A stretch of 64,000 nucleotides of DNA from Fusarium oxysporum f. sp. lycopersici 4287 (GCF_000149955.1 NC_030986.1:2758084-2822083), one strand, 5' to 3'; positions 11,139 through 22,766 are shown, counted from the first letter of the stretch. Numbers and translations: made by a program. The notes: generated by a model from the sequence alone, not told the origin.

Positions 11139-13688
11139 ATGCTTGCTTTCAAGGCTATCTTTGTGGCGATCTTACAAATTTCTTCTGCCTCACTAGGCAC
11201 ATCAAGATCAACATCAAAACCATGTCGAAGCGTGGCTCCGTCATTTTGGCCAGATGGAATTGCTGTAGATACAAGTTACAAAGCCAAGACATCCAAGCTC
11301 AGCAGGTTCACCCTCAACTCAAGATCCCGCGTTGCCACAGTCGACTACGGGACTGAACGTGCTGGGTTACCCTTCTTTGAGGTCGTCGAGCTGGAGAAGC
11401 CAGTCCAAGTTGAGCTGAGGTTCAGTGAGGCTTTCATTTACCTCAAAGAGCCGTGGTCAGATGGGCCCTATCTTTTTAACACAGGTCAGGCAAACAGCTT
11501 TCGAGTCGAAACATTCAACATCACACAACCAGGTTGTTACAAATCAAGATTCGTTCAGGGGGGGCAACGATGGCAAGCCCTTCGACTCTTGACTGACAGT
11601 TTTGTAACTATCAGAAACGTGGGGCTTGAGTCGACCATCAACACAGTTGAAGTTCGAGACCTTCCCGGTGCCTTCTCCTGCAGTGATAACATTTTGAATG
11701 ACATCTGGAAGCTTGGTGCTCGGGCAACGATTGATTCGTGTTTGGGAAAGTCCACGCAACCAGCAGTATGGCAGATTGATCCCAACAACGGTGCATATGT
11801 TGCCAATCAACGCCCAGCAATGACCATTGAAGGCCATTCTTTCACTAACTATACACTGGAGTTCGATGCTTTCATCGACCGAGGTGGATTCTGGTGGGCA
11901 GTGGTATGATACACAACTCTTGTCTCAATGCGATATTTCTGACTAACAAACCCCCAGGCGCAACCGTTGGCATTAGATGGCCTCCACATTCAGTTAACGG
12001 GAGAAATGCCTTCCAGGTCGTCCTTCGCCAACACCAACAACACTGTGACGCCCCCAAACACTCTGCTCCTAGCAAGTGGGTTTGGATTTGTCAACCAGAC
12101 CACTTTGCCATCTTATATCTTGGCTTCGACCAAGATTCCATTCTCGGTGAAGGAAAAGACCTGGTACCGCATCAAGACAGTGCTTGGTGGAGAAGGAAAG
12201 CTAGAGATTTCAGTTGATGGACGAGAAGTTCTAAAAGTCAACTTGACAAATTATGCCCCTGGAGGAAAACCTGTATCTACAACTGGGCCTTTCGGCTTTG
12301 GTGCTTGGCAAGACCAAGCAGCATATTTCCGGAATGCCATTGCCTATGACACTGCGAACAAATCTGTGATATACAGGAACCCGTTGACCGGCCCAGAAAC
12401 ACTAGTTGAATATGGGACGCAAGAAAACCTGGGTACTGTTTGTCTTGATGGCCCGAAAAGAGATCGCCTTGTTTGGTTGGGCGATTTCTACCATACGTCT
12501 CGCATCATCGGGGCCAGTACGGGTGGATTCAATTATACCAGAGGTACTTTCGACTTCTTGCTGCAAACTCAAATCCGGAGTGGGCAAATAGCCATAGCCC
12601 CCTATCTTGGGTACGACCCTACCAAAACTGGGACTCTTTCGCTAGAAAGAGTCTACGGTCTGGACGATTATCAGCTTTTGGGCTTCCTTGCATTCGCCCA
12701 CTACATCCGGCAGACGAACGACCTCCAATACGCGAGGAAGACTTGGTCCCAATGGGAAAAGCAGCTGTCGTGGCTCGCCAGCAACATCAATCCCACAAGC
12801 GGCCTTGCTGACTTCGGCTTTACCTTCCTCGGTGCTGCCCAGGGAGGGTCCTTGGGCTCTTGTGCCACAGTCGAGACCCTCAATGCTGCTGCAGACATCG
12901 CCGAAGCAATTGGCAAGAAAACGTCTCCAAAGTACCGTAAGTTGGCGACTGACCTGGCACGATCGGTTAACCAGAAACTATGGAACAAAGCCCTGGGGAC
13001 CTATGGTTATGCTTTGGGAGACCTAAATACCTCCTCAGTAGCTGGTACTGCTTTCTGCCTCTCATCCGATGTGGCGTCAAAGGAACGAGCAGTGTCTGCT
13101 GTTGCAGCCCTTGACGAGTTACAGCTTGGCCTGGGGTACAAAGATCGTTCGACTCTCGATGATCACGGTATCGAAACTAAGATCTCTCCTAACACTAACG
13201 GACTTCTCCTCCAGGCCATTCTCGCCGGCGAGGACTGGGACAGGGCCGCCAAGCTGATATACAACGTCTGGGGTGCAATGTTGAAAGACCATGAGACAAG
13301 GAGCGGCGCAAGTTGGGAGTATCTCACGCCTGCCGGTCAGCCAGGCCTGGGTGCTTTCACTAGCCTGGGTCACCCGTGGGGAGGCGCCGCAACCTACATC
13401 CTTACCGAATGGGTCGCTGGTTTGCGAAGTGCTGATGGTATTCAGGGCTTCGGGTACAAGAACTGGGTAGTGAACCCAGAGCTTGGAGCTCACATGGGTC
13501 TTTCTCATGCGAGTGCAAAGGTTCCTCTATATCCATCAGGAGAACTCGAAGTCAAGTGGTCTATTAAGTCAAAGAAAATGGCCGTTCAGATAAAGGCACC
13601 TCCTGAGACAAAGGGTGTTTTCTGGATTGGCAAGACGAAGAAAACGTTGGAAAACGACTCAAGCTATCAATTCACTATTCAATTGTAG
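11139..13688 (+). CDS. Secreted alpha-L-rhamnosidase-like glycosidase (GH78-type)
   Basis: Exons 11139-11903 and 11958-13688 (54-nt intron) give 831 aa. The ATG at 11139 starts a signal peptide (MLAFKAIFVAILQISSASLG), so the product should be secreted. The N-terminal half is beta-rich. The C-terminal half (from about residue 400) is an alpha/alpha six-hairpin barrel: KRDRLVWLGDFYHTSR near residue 423, DDYQLLGFLAFAHYIRQT, NGLLLQAILAG, SGASWEYL (W708, E709) and SLGHPWGGAATYIL. These fit GH78-like alpha-L-rhamnosidases, which trim rhamnose from pectin and plant glycosides. The usual RDE acid motif is RDR here, so the catalytic acid is not obvious. Activity and substrate are inferred. An unsaturated-sugar hydrolase of another six-hairpin family is the main alternative. 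Confidence 0.8.
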
Positions 13689-14279
13689 ATGTTTGATTGT
13701 GGCGTTGATGGGGATATTAGCCTCCAAAGATCCTGAGTCTTCTATTCTAACATCTATCCTGGGGATTCGTCGGCAAGGCGAGGCACGCATTATATTAATA
13801 AGACGATTCTCTTTCGCTGGCCTCGAGTTTCTAGTGGCCAAGAGACAGGTCAGAACCTTGATATTATGGAAGTCAGAATGAGAACAATTATCCAAACTAT
13901 AAGTACCTTGAATATGTAAAATGGACGATGTTTGCGGATTTGTTATCAAACATCAGTTGTGGCTCCGCACGCTACTCCGCAAATCTCCAGTCTACCACCG
14001 ATTTGGAAGGTAGGTGACCTGCTAGCCTAGCTTGGTGGTACCCTTACTTTCGTCCCACCACCTCTCCTCTTCAGTTCTCTCCTCTCCTCCTCCACATCTA
14101 TCTAACACGTCCATCGTCACTATCACCGAGTTTGATCTCGAGCGCACTGCGGTATTGCTTCTCTGGCTCAATTCTCGCGCATTGTCGTTGTCCAGCTATC
14201 ACGGGACACCTCCTACGCAACTCCGCATTTTGCGACAAACCTTTTGCGCCTACTACAAAACCCCTCCAAATCAATCATC
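13689..14279. other. Intergenic, SHR3 promoter
   Basis: This holds the 3' flank of the glycosidase and the SHR3 promoter. A pyrimidine-rich stretch at about 14050-14100 (CTCTCC repeats) is typical of the region just upstream of fungal transcription starts. No gene is seen. Confidence 0.55.
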
Positions 14280-15003
14280 ATGACCTCCTTCATCGATTAT
14301 TCTAAGAACACCAGGTCGAAGAATTACCATGGATCCGGCTCATTTGCAACCTTTATGATCATCGCTCGTAAGTGGACCGTACGCGACCAATCTATCGCAC
14401 TCGCGCTGATCCATGTCTCTAGCTGTGTGCTTCTTCCTGGGCATCCTTTTTGCCTCATTCCCTTACGACTTCCCTCTTCTATGGACCAAGGCTCCTGTGC
14501 CCGATAACTTCTTTGATCACCTCGAAACACATCTGAAGTTTGTACACCAGTCTCCGGCGCTCATTAGCCGTATCCTCCACATTGTCATCTCTATCGGCTT
14601 CATCGGTTTCTTTATTAAGCTCTTCCGCCCCAGTGAGGCCAACTTCCTGTTTGACGGCGCGTCCCTCATTCTTTACCTGATTGGTTTCGGTGTCTACGTC
14701 GCCAACATTGTCAAGGCTCTCCGAAGTGTTAGTGCCGAGATCTGGACCAACGACGGCTTCGATGGCAAGACTCACGAGGGTGAGAGCGGCGAGCTTATCC
14801 TTGGTCGTGAGGACAGCTTGAAGGTTCTTTCGGCCAGCAATACCATTCTTGCCCTTGTTCTTGTTGGCATTCTCGTTCTGCAAGTCGGCGAGTGGTATGC
14901 CGAGAAGAAGGAGGCTGATGACGCCGCCGCTGTCGATGCCAAGGAGGCCTCTGAAAAGAAGGAGGGTTCCCCTAGCAAGGCCTCCACCAAGAAGAAGCAG
15001 TAA
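14280..15003 (+). CDS. SHR3: ER amino-acid permease chaperone
   Basis: Exons 14280-14367 and 14423-15003 (55-nt intron) give 222 aa. Shr3 is an ER membrane protein that helps amino-acid permeases fold and reach COPII vesicles. The match to yeast Shr3 runs along the protein: CFFLGILFASFPYDFPLLW, then RILHIVISIGFIGFFIKLFRP, FDGASLILYLIGFGVYVANI and ILALVLVGILVLQVGEWYA, giving four hydrophobic segments. The first segment is split by the intron (MIIA joined to PVCFF). After the last segment there is a charged, Ala/Lys/Glu-rich tail of about 35 residues ending KKKQ, which satisfies the KKXX ER-retrieval rule. The gene is convergent with thymidylate synthase. Confidence 0.88.
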
Positions 15004-15448
15004 AATGCTCTTTCAGTGTAGCATCGCAATGTCAGGGTTAACGACTTGTGGGTTCGGGTGGTTATTTGGATAAGTGCGTTGATTGCACACAAATGCACTA
15101 GTCACTGTATAACTTGTAAATTATTTAATCGACATCCCGTGTGCTTCCCCAGTTGTCACTCTGTTCTTCATTCCGATTTAACCCAACATCACCACCGTAT
15201 AGAATGATAAGAAGCGATGGACTCTATCATTATGAGCTCTCGTGCCAATCACTTCAGGAGGCATATACGAATATACAGATCCAGGAAGTAGTGTGCATGA
15301 CAGTCGGGTTTCTGTACGAAGCAATATTCAATCTCAATAAGCATAAATGCACACGCGGGAGCCAACACGGCCCCTCGTTACTTAACTCTAACAACGCAGT
15401 CTATTTCGAGCTTTCGATAAATTATAGCACACCACATTATTACACGAA
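15004..15448. other. Convergent 3' flanks SHR3 / thymidylate synthase
   Basis: 445 bp between the stop codons of convergent genes. Nothing beyond probable 3' UTRs and termination sequence is visible. Confidence 0.6.
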
Positions 15449-16477
15449 TCATACAGACATTTTCATCGCAATTGTCTTATGAGGGTCGTAGCCCTTAATG
15501 GTGAAATCTTCCGCTCTCCATCCGTCAATACTTCCGCCCTTTTCTCGTGAAATTTCCAACTCGGGGAAGTTTCGTGGCTCACGCTCTAATTGAGTGTTGA
15601 GGGCGTCAACGTGGTCGAGGTACACATGAGCGTCACCCATGACATGAGTAAGGCTTCCAGGAACTAGTTCACAAACATGGGCAAGCATGTGAGTTAACAG
15701 CGCGTAGCTGGCAATGTTGAAGGGAACTCCCAAACCCATATCGCAAGACCTTTGATAAAGCTGACAATGAAGATGGCCCTGAGGCTTAGCTTCTGAGTCG
15801 TCATCCTTGCTCCGAGGATAGGAGACGTAGAACTGCGCGAACATGTGGCAAGGTGGCAGAACCATCTTCTTCATATCGGCAGGGTTCCAGGCAGAAAGAA
15901 CCAGGCGGCGGTCATAAGGGTTAGTTCGTAGTTTGTGGATGATCTCGGCAAGCTGGTCTACACCCTGACCTGTGTAATCCGTCTTGGCATCAATATATTC
16001 GGCACCAAAGTGTCGCCATTGGAAGCCATACACGGGGCCGAGATCGCCGATCTCACGATGATTGAGGCCGAGGTTGTCAAGAAATTCGCGAGATCCATTG
16101 CCATCCCAGATCTTGATGCCAGCTTCACTGAGGCTGTTAGAGGAAGTGTTGCCTTCGATGAACCACAAGAGCTCGGCAATGACTGCTCGGGTGAAGACAC
16201 GCTTTGTAGTAAGGAGAGGAAGAATGAGAATTCCGTTCTTGTTCAGTGAGAATTTCAGGGGCCGAGGAGCGAAGATGGAGTATGTACCAGTGCCGGTGCT
16301 ATGTGGATGATTAGAGTGTTGCCTGGTAATAGATGCTACCTTCTCTTACCGGTCCGGTCGACGCTCGCCGTTTTCAAGGATTTCTCGGACAAGATCAAGA
16401 TATTGATGCTCTTCGTGGTTGATCGACTTTGAGCCGTTCGAAGGCTTTGAATCCACGATATTCTGTGTCATGGTCAT
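15449..16477 (-). CDS. Thymidylate synthase
   Basis: Exons 16350-16477 and 15449-16298 (51-nt intron) encode 325 aa. The enzyme methylates dUMP to dTMP with methylenetetrahydrofolate and is needed for S phase. Signature stretches: [15 protein letters not shown] (spanning the splice), [48 protein letters not shown] and [12 protein letters not shown], in which C193 is the catalytic nucleophile. [17 protein letters not shown] and [10 protein letters not shown] complete the dUMP site. Two in-frame ATGs occur two codons apart (16477 and 16471); I took the first. The promoter carries a GTCGCGT/ACGCGAC cluster at 16586-16611. In yeast the gene is CDC21. Confidence 0.96.
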
Positions 16478-16585
16478 ACTGAGAGTGAGTATTGTTGGCT
16501 GCTGCTTGGGAATGATTGGGTCCAGATGTATTGAAATCCTAGGTAACCAGATTCCCGAGAGCGGATGAAATCAATTAAACTTGCA

Positions 16586-16611
16586 GTCGCGTCGTGTCGC
16601 GTAAACGCGAC
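16586..16611. promoter_or_regulatory. GTCGCGT tandem and inverted repeat (MBF-like) at the thymidylate synthase promoter
   Basis: GTCGCGT occurs at 16586-16592 and 16596-16602 (10-bp step). ACGCGAC, its exact reverse complement, follows at 16605-16611 after two A residues. The core ACGCG is the binding site of MBF/Mbp1-Swi6 type G1/S factors. The cluster lies 109-134 bp upstream of the start codon at 16477. Confidence 0.7.
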
Positions 16612-18056
16612 CACCCCGCTGCCCCACCATCGTTCTGGAGTTGGTGGAGAATACTTAAACCGAACCGAATATCAGGGTCCAAGGATGGGATACCTTGGTA
16701 GGGAAGGTAAGTACGTACCTTATCCAGCTCATGAGAGGTGCTTTCTCAGGTACGAGGTCATACATGGCAAACCAACATACTAGAGCATTTACTGAGCATT
16801 CAAATTGGCTTGAGATTTCTCTGGACTTCCGATGCAATGATTGGGAGCGAGAAACGGCCCAAATTCTAGCATGGAAGTTGGAGAATACTGGACGTTTCTT
16901 GACCGAGCGACTTGGTGTTGTTTTCGACGCGGGTTAATATGGAAATAGTGCCTAAGATGGTTCTTTAGCAGACTGCAAAGGTTCTTGTTAAGGAGTGTTT
17001 CCACCTACGCAGAATTTTATCCTTGACTAGGTGCAACTGGGTTATGGTTGGCCTAGACATCTCCTGGTCTTTGGTTGATGCACCGGTGTCGGAGTGGGTA
17101 ATCTTATCAATCAGCGATCAAGGTGCAGGACGCTAGTCAGGAAACTTCCCCAAGGGGTCAAGGTCCGTTCCATATTGCAGGGGAATTCCAATTGATCAGG
17201 GAGATCAACTTTGCAAATGGATCCGTTTGACCCGGAACACTACTCAGACAATATTGAGAAAAACCCCTCGTCCCCTGTTGAACCACAATTATACGAGACG
17301 AACGTAAAGGAACCCTTGAAACATCCAGCTCCAAGGTGTGCACGTTCGATCTGATAAAGAAAACTATAGTCTGATTGGTTGAATCTTTGTGAAAAGCGGG
17401 CGATCTGATGTCACATGCTGAAATGTAAAGAGAATTTTCTCTTTGGGGCCTGATGCCCGAAAACGACTCTCACAGCAAGCATCTCTCTGCGTGACGGTTC
17501 ACCTTGCAAATTCGCAGCACAGGGCAGCGATTATATGTCACAGGCATTGCCCACAAAGTTGCGTCGCACCTTGACAGATCAGCTTGCCCTGTAGCTGCGA
17601 GGACATCATATCCTTCTAATCCTCGTTTACCGACTTTCGGCGGTTGTTCCACTGACTGCGACTGCGCTTCAGCGACACATAGCACAGCTATATCCGATGC
17701 ATCCCGCACCCTAAACATCTCAAATTTGTCTACTTGTCAACTACCTGGGTAGCTTCTGGATACTGCTCGGCGATACATCGAATTTAAAGGCACCAAGTAC
17801 CCCGAAACTGCAGCCTTAGTCTGTGTATCTACCTTGCCTTACCTTAACTACCTTACTGGACCCATCCTCCGATCGCTTATAATATCACTGGAGTGCCCCT
17901 CCTTCGAAGCTTTTTGACAATACTTACTAGGTAGCCACGACACCGCTTTCCAACACTTGCTGTCAACCCTAAATAGGGTGCTCAACATTATACGTCGTTT
18001 CTCTTCGCCCGTACATTCTTCTCTCGAGATCGCATTTGATTAGCGCCATCGTTTCC
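16612..18056. other. Divergent intergenic region thymidylate synthase / arg-13
   Basis: About 1.4 kb with no supported gene. Short frames exist but lack domain content. Near arg-13 (about 17790-17880) there are repeated CTTACC/ACCTT words. I did not find a canonical TGACTCA general-control site. Confidence 0.5.
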
Positions 18057-19100
18057 ATGGAGCCTAGCCCTATATCTGTGGAGGTTGCTGGCCATGCGCC
18101 CAACTTCTCCCTCAAGGAAAAGACGGCGCTTATGGAGGCATTTGAAGACGTACTATGCGGATCGGTATGTGTCTTCGTTTGAGCCAGTTCTTTGAATACT
18201 GACTTTTATCAGTTTGCTGGCGCTGTGGGCAAATACATCGAGTATCCGTTCGATACGGTCAAAGTGCGGTTACAGAGTCAGCCCGATCATCTCCCCTTAA
18301 GATATTCTGGTCCATTGGATTGCTTCCGGCAGTCTATCAAAAGTGATGGAGTTCTGGGGCTCTATCGTGGCATTACAGCTCCCCTAGTGGGTGCTGCAGC
18401 AGAAACAAGCAGTCTATTTCTATTCGAGAGTCTTGGTCGTGAATTACTGTTCACGAGCAGCCTAGTTTCCCGAGAACAAGGACTCTCACTGCCATATCTC
18501 TGGCTGACAGGTGCATTTTCTGGAGCTTTCACTTCGTTTGTCCTCACTCCAATTGAGCTTGTCAAGTGTAGGATTCAGGCTCCCATGTCGGCTGATGGAT
18601 CTGCCGGCCCTCCTCTCCGCCCTATACCTGTCATCAAGCAGGTTTTCCGCCATGAAGGCCTTCGGGGCTTTTGGCATGGTCAGCTTGGTACACTGATTCG
18701 AGAGGCTGGTGGTGGTTCTGCTTGGTTTGGTGCCAAGGAGACAGTAACAAGCATGTTCTACCAGCTCAAGACGAAGACCGCGACATCAGCAACAGAGAAG
18801 CAGATAATTCTTGATACACCCTTACCTTTCTGGCAGCAAGCGATTGCTGGCGCATCAGCGGGTGTGTCATACAACTTCCTCTTCTTTCCTGCAGATACCA
18901 TCAAATCACGCATGCAAACCTCGACTGTCAGTGATCTACGCCAACGACGAACATTCTGGAAAGAGGGAGCGATGCTTTGGGAACAACATGGGATACGAGG
19001 CATGTACCGTGGCTGTGGTATTACATGCTTCCGGTCTGCGCCAAGCTCTGCCTTCATATTCATGGTTTATGATGGGATGAAGCGGCACTTTCCTTTTTGA
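18057..19100 (+). CDS. arg-13: Mitochondrial ornithine/basic amino-acid carrier
   Basis: Exons 18057-18164 and 18213-19100 (48-nt intron) encode 331 aa. This carrier family protein exchanges ornithine, arginine or citrulline across the mitochondrial inner membrane, linking matrix ornithine synthesis to cytosolic arginine synthesis. Three repeat signatures are present: [18 protein letters not shown] and FPADTIKSR. The text [19 protein letters not shown] and the helix [19 protein letters not shown] match the arg-13/ORT1 group in my recollection. The first exon supplies a 36-residue N-terminal extension ([15 protein letters not shown]...). It is convergent with the TspO-like gene. A carnitine-type carrier is the nearest alternative, but the Arg/Glu-bearing RREA-like region ([15 protein letters not shown]) favours ornithine carriers. 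Confidence 0.85.
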
Positions 19101-19435
19101 TGATAACGGAAAAGAAAACTGGTCGAGATGATGTGTGTGATAGATCGAGTTTCAATATTACTTGGAAAGGAAATTTTATCTACGGATAGCAGCGACTGGT
19201 CCAAGCATCTATGGCGTTCAAATTTTGGTTTGACATAATGTCGATTATTGAATTGGAGCATCGATAGAGGGTATCTCTCTGGGGTCGAAAGAAGATAGCA
19301 AGGACGATGCTTTTGATATTAAGGGGATAGAGCGAGTTTGGCTTTGAAATAACACAAGCGCAACAACATATAACAGTCCTTGTTGTAGATCAATACTCAT
19401 GACTTATGCAGAACTGCATTCATCATAAGATGGGC
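19101..19435. other. Convergent 3' flanks arg-13 / TspO
   Basis: 335 bp between convergent stop codons; no gene or repeat is seen. Confidence 0.6.
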
Positions 19436-20106
19436 TTACTCGTCCTTTACCTCCTTGGTCTTCAAGTCCCAGTTGTTCAGATGACCAATGGTAGTGCATA
19501 GGTAGGTCGCAAAGCTGAGCCAGCCGAGGTAGGGAACTTGACTCCACGCAGCAACAGAATCAATGGAACTGTAGAGGTAAGTAAGGTAGCCGTTGACGCC
19601 GAGCAGGGTCACAATGTCAACCGACGCCTCGATTGGTCGATACAAGCCGAAGAAGAGGGGGGTCCAAATAAGGTTGAGGCCGAGTTGAATTGAGTAGAGC
19701 GTCATTGCACGTCGAGTGTTCACGATAGTCTCAGGGCTTGAGAAGGGAGAAAGACCAATGTCAGCAACTCGGTAGGCGGCATAACCCATGAGACTGAGAA
19801 GGGTTAGTTATGAACGTCAGTGACTTAGCCTGGCGATCCTCACCCGTAGAGGACGGTCCAGACAGGGCCAAACAGCCATGGCGGAGGTTGAACCGAAGGT
19901 TTCTTGAGAGCAAGATAGGTCTTCTGAGTCTCTAAAGCCAGGCAATGAATTAGTCAATAGTGATCGATTGATATGGACGTGAAGGTCAACTCACGAGTGG
20001 CACTGAAGCCAACGGCTGTCCCAAGGCCAATGGGCAGCAAGACGGATAGGGCGGGCTTCAGGAAGACCGCGTCAGGCAGTGTGAGCGCGGGAATATATGT
20101 AGTCAT
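19436..20106 (-). CDS. TspO/MBR (peripheral benzodiazepine receptor) family membrane protein
   Basis: Exons 19995-20106, 19844-19931 and 19436-19793 (introns 63 and 50 nt) encode 185 aa. TspO proteins are five-helix membrane proteins that bind porphyrin and sterol-like ligands, on the mitochondrial outer membrane in animals. The signature QPPPWLFGPVWTVLYGLMGYAAYRV is assembled across the second splice junction (quoted in part), and NLIWTPLFFGLYRP is the conserved helix-4 motif. Five hydrophobic stretches can be counted. The start was placed at 20106 because it begins a plausible first helix (LPDAVFLKPALSVLLPIGLG). The in-frame upstream stretch has no family similarity. The physiological ligand in fungi is unknown. 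Confidence 0.87.
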
Positions 20107-20581
20107 GATGAGCACTTTACTGTCGGCGATCTTGTTGGCAGTAGATGAGGGATGAGCAGAGAAATTAATTTTAGAGGTATCACAGCTGCATGATAATATC
20201 CAACGACTGAAGGACAATGACGTAATCCATTTTTTGGGGAAGGTATCCAATGCCGAGGCCCGGAGTTGTCAGATCATTAATTAGGTGTAGAGTGGGCTGA
20301 CAGATTCAAAACTCAGATGCAGAGCATAAAATGGCTCCATCACGATCGAATTAAATGCCATGAATCTATGCAGAGTAGACCTGTCAATGCTTCTCGGTAG
20401 CGAACTGGCTACTCAAATAAGACAAGGGGAAATTTCTTGTGACTCGGTCTCTAAGCAACGAATACGTACTCCTGTACTCTGTAGTAGGCTACCCTCTCCA
20501 CCGCAAATTGATATCCAATCCAATTATCACATCAGCGGACCAATGACCAGCCGCGATTCTCAGGGGTCTGGGGCTTGATTT

Positions 20582-20587
20582 ACGCGT
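20582..20587. promoter_or_regulatory. ACGCGT (MCB-type) site upstream of CDC6
   Basis: A single perfect MluI cell-cycle box 309-314 bp upstream of the CDC6 start. Function is inferred from yeast G1/S promoters and from the nearby palindrome. Confidence 0.5.
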
Positions 20588-20662
20588 TAGAGTGGTGAAT
20601 TGTGGCTGACTTAACCGCGTCTCAGTGCACTGGCCATATGTTTAATTGATCGTGGCCCGCAG

Positions 20663-20680
20663 GTCGCGTTTCTACGCGAC
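20663..20680. promoter_or_regulatory. GTCGCGT-TTCT-ACGCGAC palindrome upstream of CDC6
   Basis: GTCGCGT at 20663-20669 and its exact reverse complement at 20674-20680 with a 4-bp spacer, about 216-233 bp before the CDC6 ATG. The same two 7-mers form the cluster upstream of thymidylate synthase. This points to a common G1/S factor of the MBF type. Confidence 0.7.
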
Positions 20681-20895
20681 TTCAACACGTCTTATGCCAT
20701 ATCGTGGCGCGAAGCGCCCTGAGTAATGGGGCTCCATTCTTAATATTCGACGCAGGACATAACCTGCAGTTGCTTTCGGCAAGCACCCCTCTTGCAACTT
20801 CCAGACCTTCACAACCCTATACCACTAATTGTTGGAAAGTGCTCTCGGCTTACAACTCTGCATATCTACACAAGTTGGAAGGAACCATTATAGCC

Positions 20896-22766
20896 ATGGC
20901 TCGAGCAACACTAGGAAAGAGAGCCCGCGGCATTGATGAAACTGGTGAGTCTCTTCTGGCGGAAGGAACAAGAGCCTTGGTTTACTAATATTATGATTTA
21001 AAGACATGCCCTGCCCAGTGGCTACTCCTACGAAACGAAGTCGCTGCCTTGCAAAGACTGTTTCATACAATGACGAGAACCAAGATCCTGCATACTCCCC
21101 GTTCGATGATGATGAAGAAAACGACATATTGGCCGAGCTACCTGCCCGGAACCGAAAGTCTCCCTCACAAGCATCCACAAAGCAGAATCCTGTTACACCC
21201 TCGACACCCCGGCATCGAGATGCACTTTCAGTACCTCCTACTACGCCTCGGCATGCTGTCATGTCGGCAGGCAAACTCTTCAAGCGACTCACACCACAAA
21301 CACCACTTTCACCAAGCACCATCCAAACCATTTACCATTCAGCACGACAATTGTTTGCCCGTGGAGCTGAGCCTGGCCAACTTATCGGCCGAGATGCAGA
21401 ACGAAACCAGTTAATGGAATTCCTCGGACGATGCTCTTCGCCTACCCCTAGCGGTTGCCTTTATGTGAGCGGTCCACCAGGCACGGGCAAAAGTGCCATG
21501 ATTACCGAGATAACTCGACAGTTTGCCAACCGCAAAGGTGTCATGTCTGCATATGTCAACTGCATGAGTGTCAAGTCTTCTAAAGATCTCTACACCACAC
21601 TTCTCGGCGCGCTTGGCCAAGGTTTCGACTCTTCCGAGGCAGATGCGATTTCGAGCTTGCAGGCTATGTTCGTGCCCAAGACACAGTCGGCAACCGTCTA
21701 TCTTGTTACCCTGGACGAGATCGACCACATTTTAACGATGGGTCTGGAAAGTCTGTATCGCGTGTTTGAGTGGTCGCTACAAAAGAACTCATGCCTGGTT
21801 CTTGTCGGTATTGCCAACGCCCTGGACTTAACTGATCGTTTCCTTCCTCGACTCAAGGCCAAGAACCTGAAGCCTGACCTTCTGCCATTCCTGCCCTATA
21901 CCGCAGCCCAGATCAAGAACATTATCACCATGCGACTCAAGTCCCTGATGCCTGCTGATGGAAAGGAGGGTCACGTGCCATTCATTCACCCTGCTGCTAT
22001 TGAACTCTGCTCCCGCAAGGTTTCGAGTCAGACTGGGGACCTTCGCAAAGCCTTCGAGATCTGTCGCCGTGCACTTGACTTGATTGAGACCGAAACGCGT
22101 CAGAAGTACGAGGAAGAAGCGAGGGAAGAACTTCTACAGATGACCCCTTCGAAACGACCTCTTGGGGAAAACATCAACGGCGCGTCCGGTGGTTCAAAGA
22201 CCGTGTTTCAACTAATGGCGAATTCTTTGAGGGCTCTCACAGCAGAAACTGCACCCCGGGCATCGATCGGACATCTGAACAAAATCACAGCAGCAGCTTT
22301 CAGCAACGGAACGACACAACGACTCAAGGCACTTAACCTCCAGCAGAAGGCAGCACTCTGTGCCTTGATAGCTTATGAGAAACGAACTCGGGCTGCCGCT
22401 AAGATGGCCAACAACGGCGCCACACCTTCCAAAAAGAAGTTTTTGGCACCAACTATCAAGACTTTATTCGATGCTTACTGTCAGCTCTGTACCCGCGATT
22501 CGGTTTTGCACCCTTTATCGAGCTCTGAATTCCGCGAGGTTGCCGGCAGTCTCGAAACATTGGGGTTAGTCAACGCATCCGATGGAAAGACCGGAAGCCT
22601 TGCCGCACCACAAACACCCAGCAAGCGAGGTCGCAAGACTCTTGCCGCAAGTGGAGATGAGCGGAGAATCACGAGCTGTGTTGTAGAAAAAGAGATCGAA
22701 TCTGTAGCCGACGGCGTTGGCGCAGGCATCCTAAAAAGCATTTTGAGTGGAGAAGCATTGGATTAG
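20896..22766 (+). CDS. CDC6: DNA replication licensing ATPase Cdc6/Cdc18
   Basis: Exons 20896-20944 and 21004-22766 (59-nt intron) encode 603 aa. Cdc6 works with ORC and Cdt1 to load MCM helicases in G1. The AAA+ core has Walker A GPPGTGKS (residues 173-180), Walker B TLDEIDHI (D254, E255) and sensor-1 region GIANALDLTDRFLPRL. A C-terminal winged-helix region follows (about 480-590). The N-terminus is rich in S/T-P sites (TPTKRSR, TPSTPRHR, PPTTPRH, LTPQTPLSP), expected targets of CDK-driven export or turnover, and has a KLFKRL cyclin-docking-like motif. An ORC1 paralogue is excluded by the lack of a BAH domain and by length. Confidence 0.93.

Larger units (their letters stand above)
20107..20895. 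other. Divergent promoter TspO / CDC6
   Basis: 789 bp between divergent start codons. It contains the ACGCGT and GTCGCGT/ACGCGAC elements listed separately. No coding frame is supported. Confidence 0.6.
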
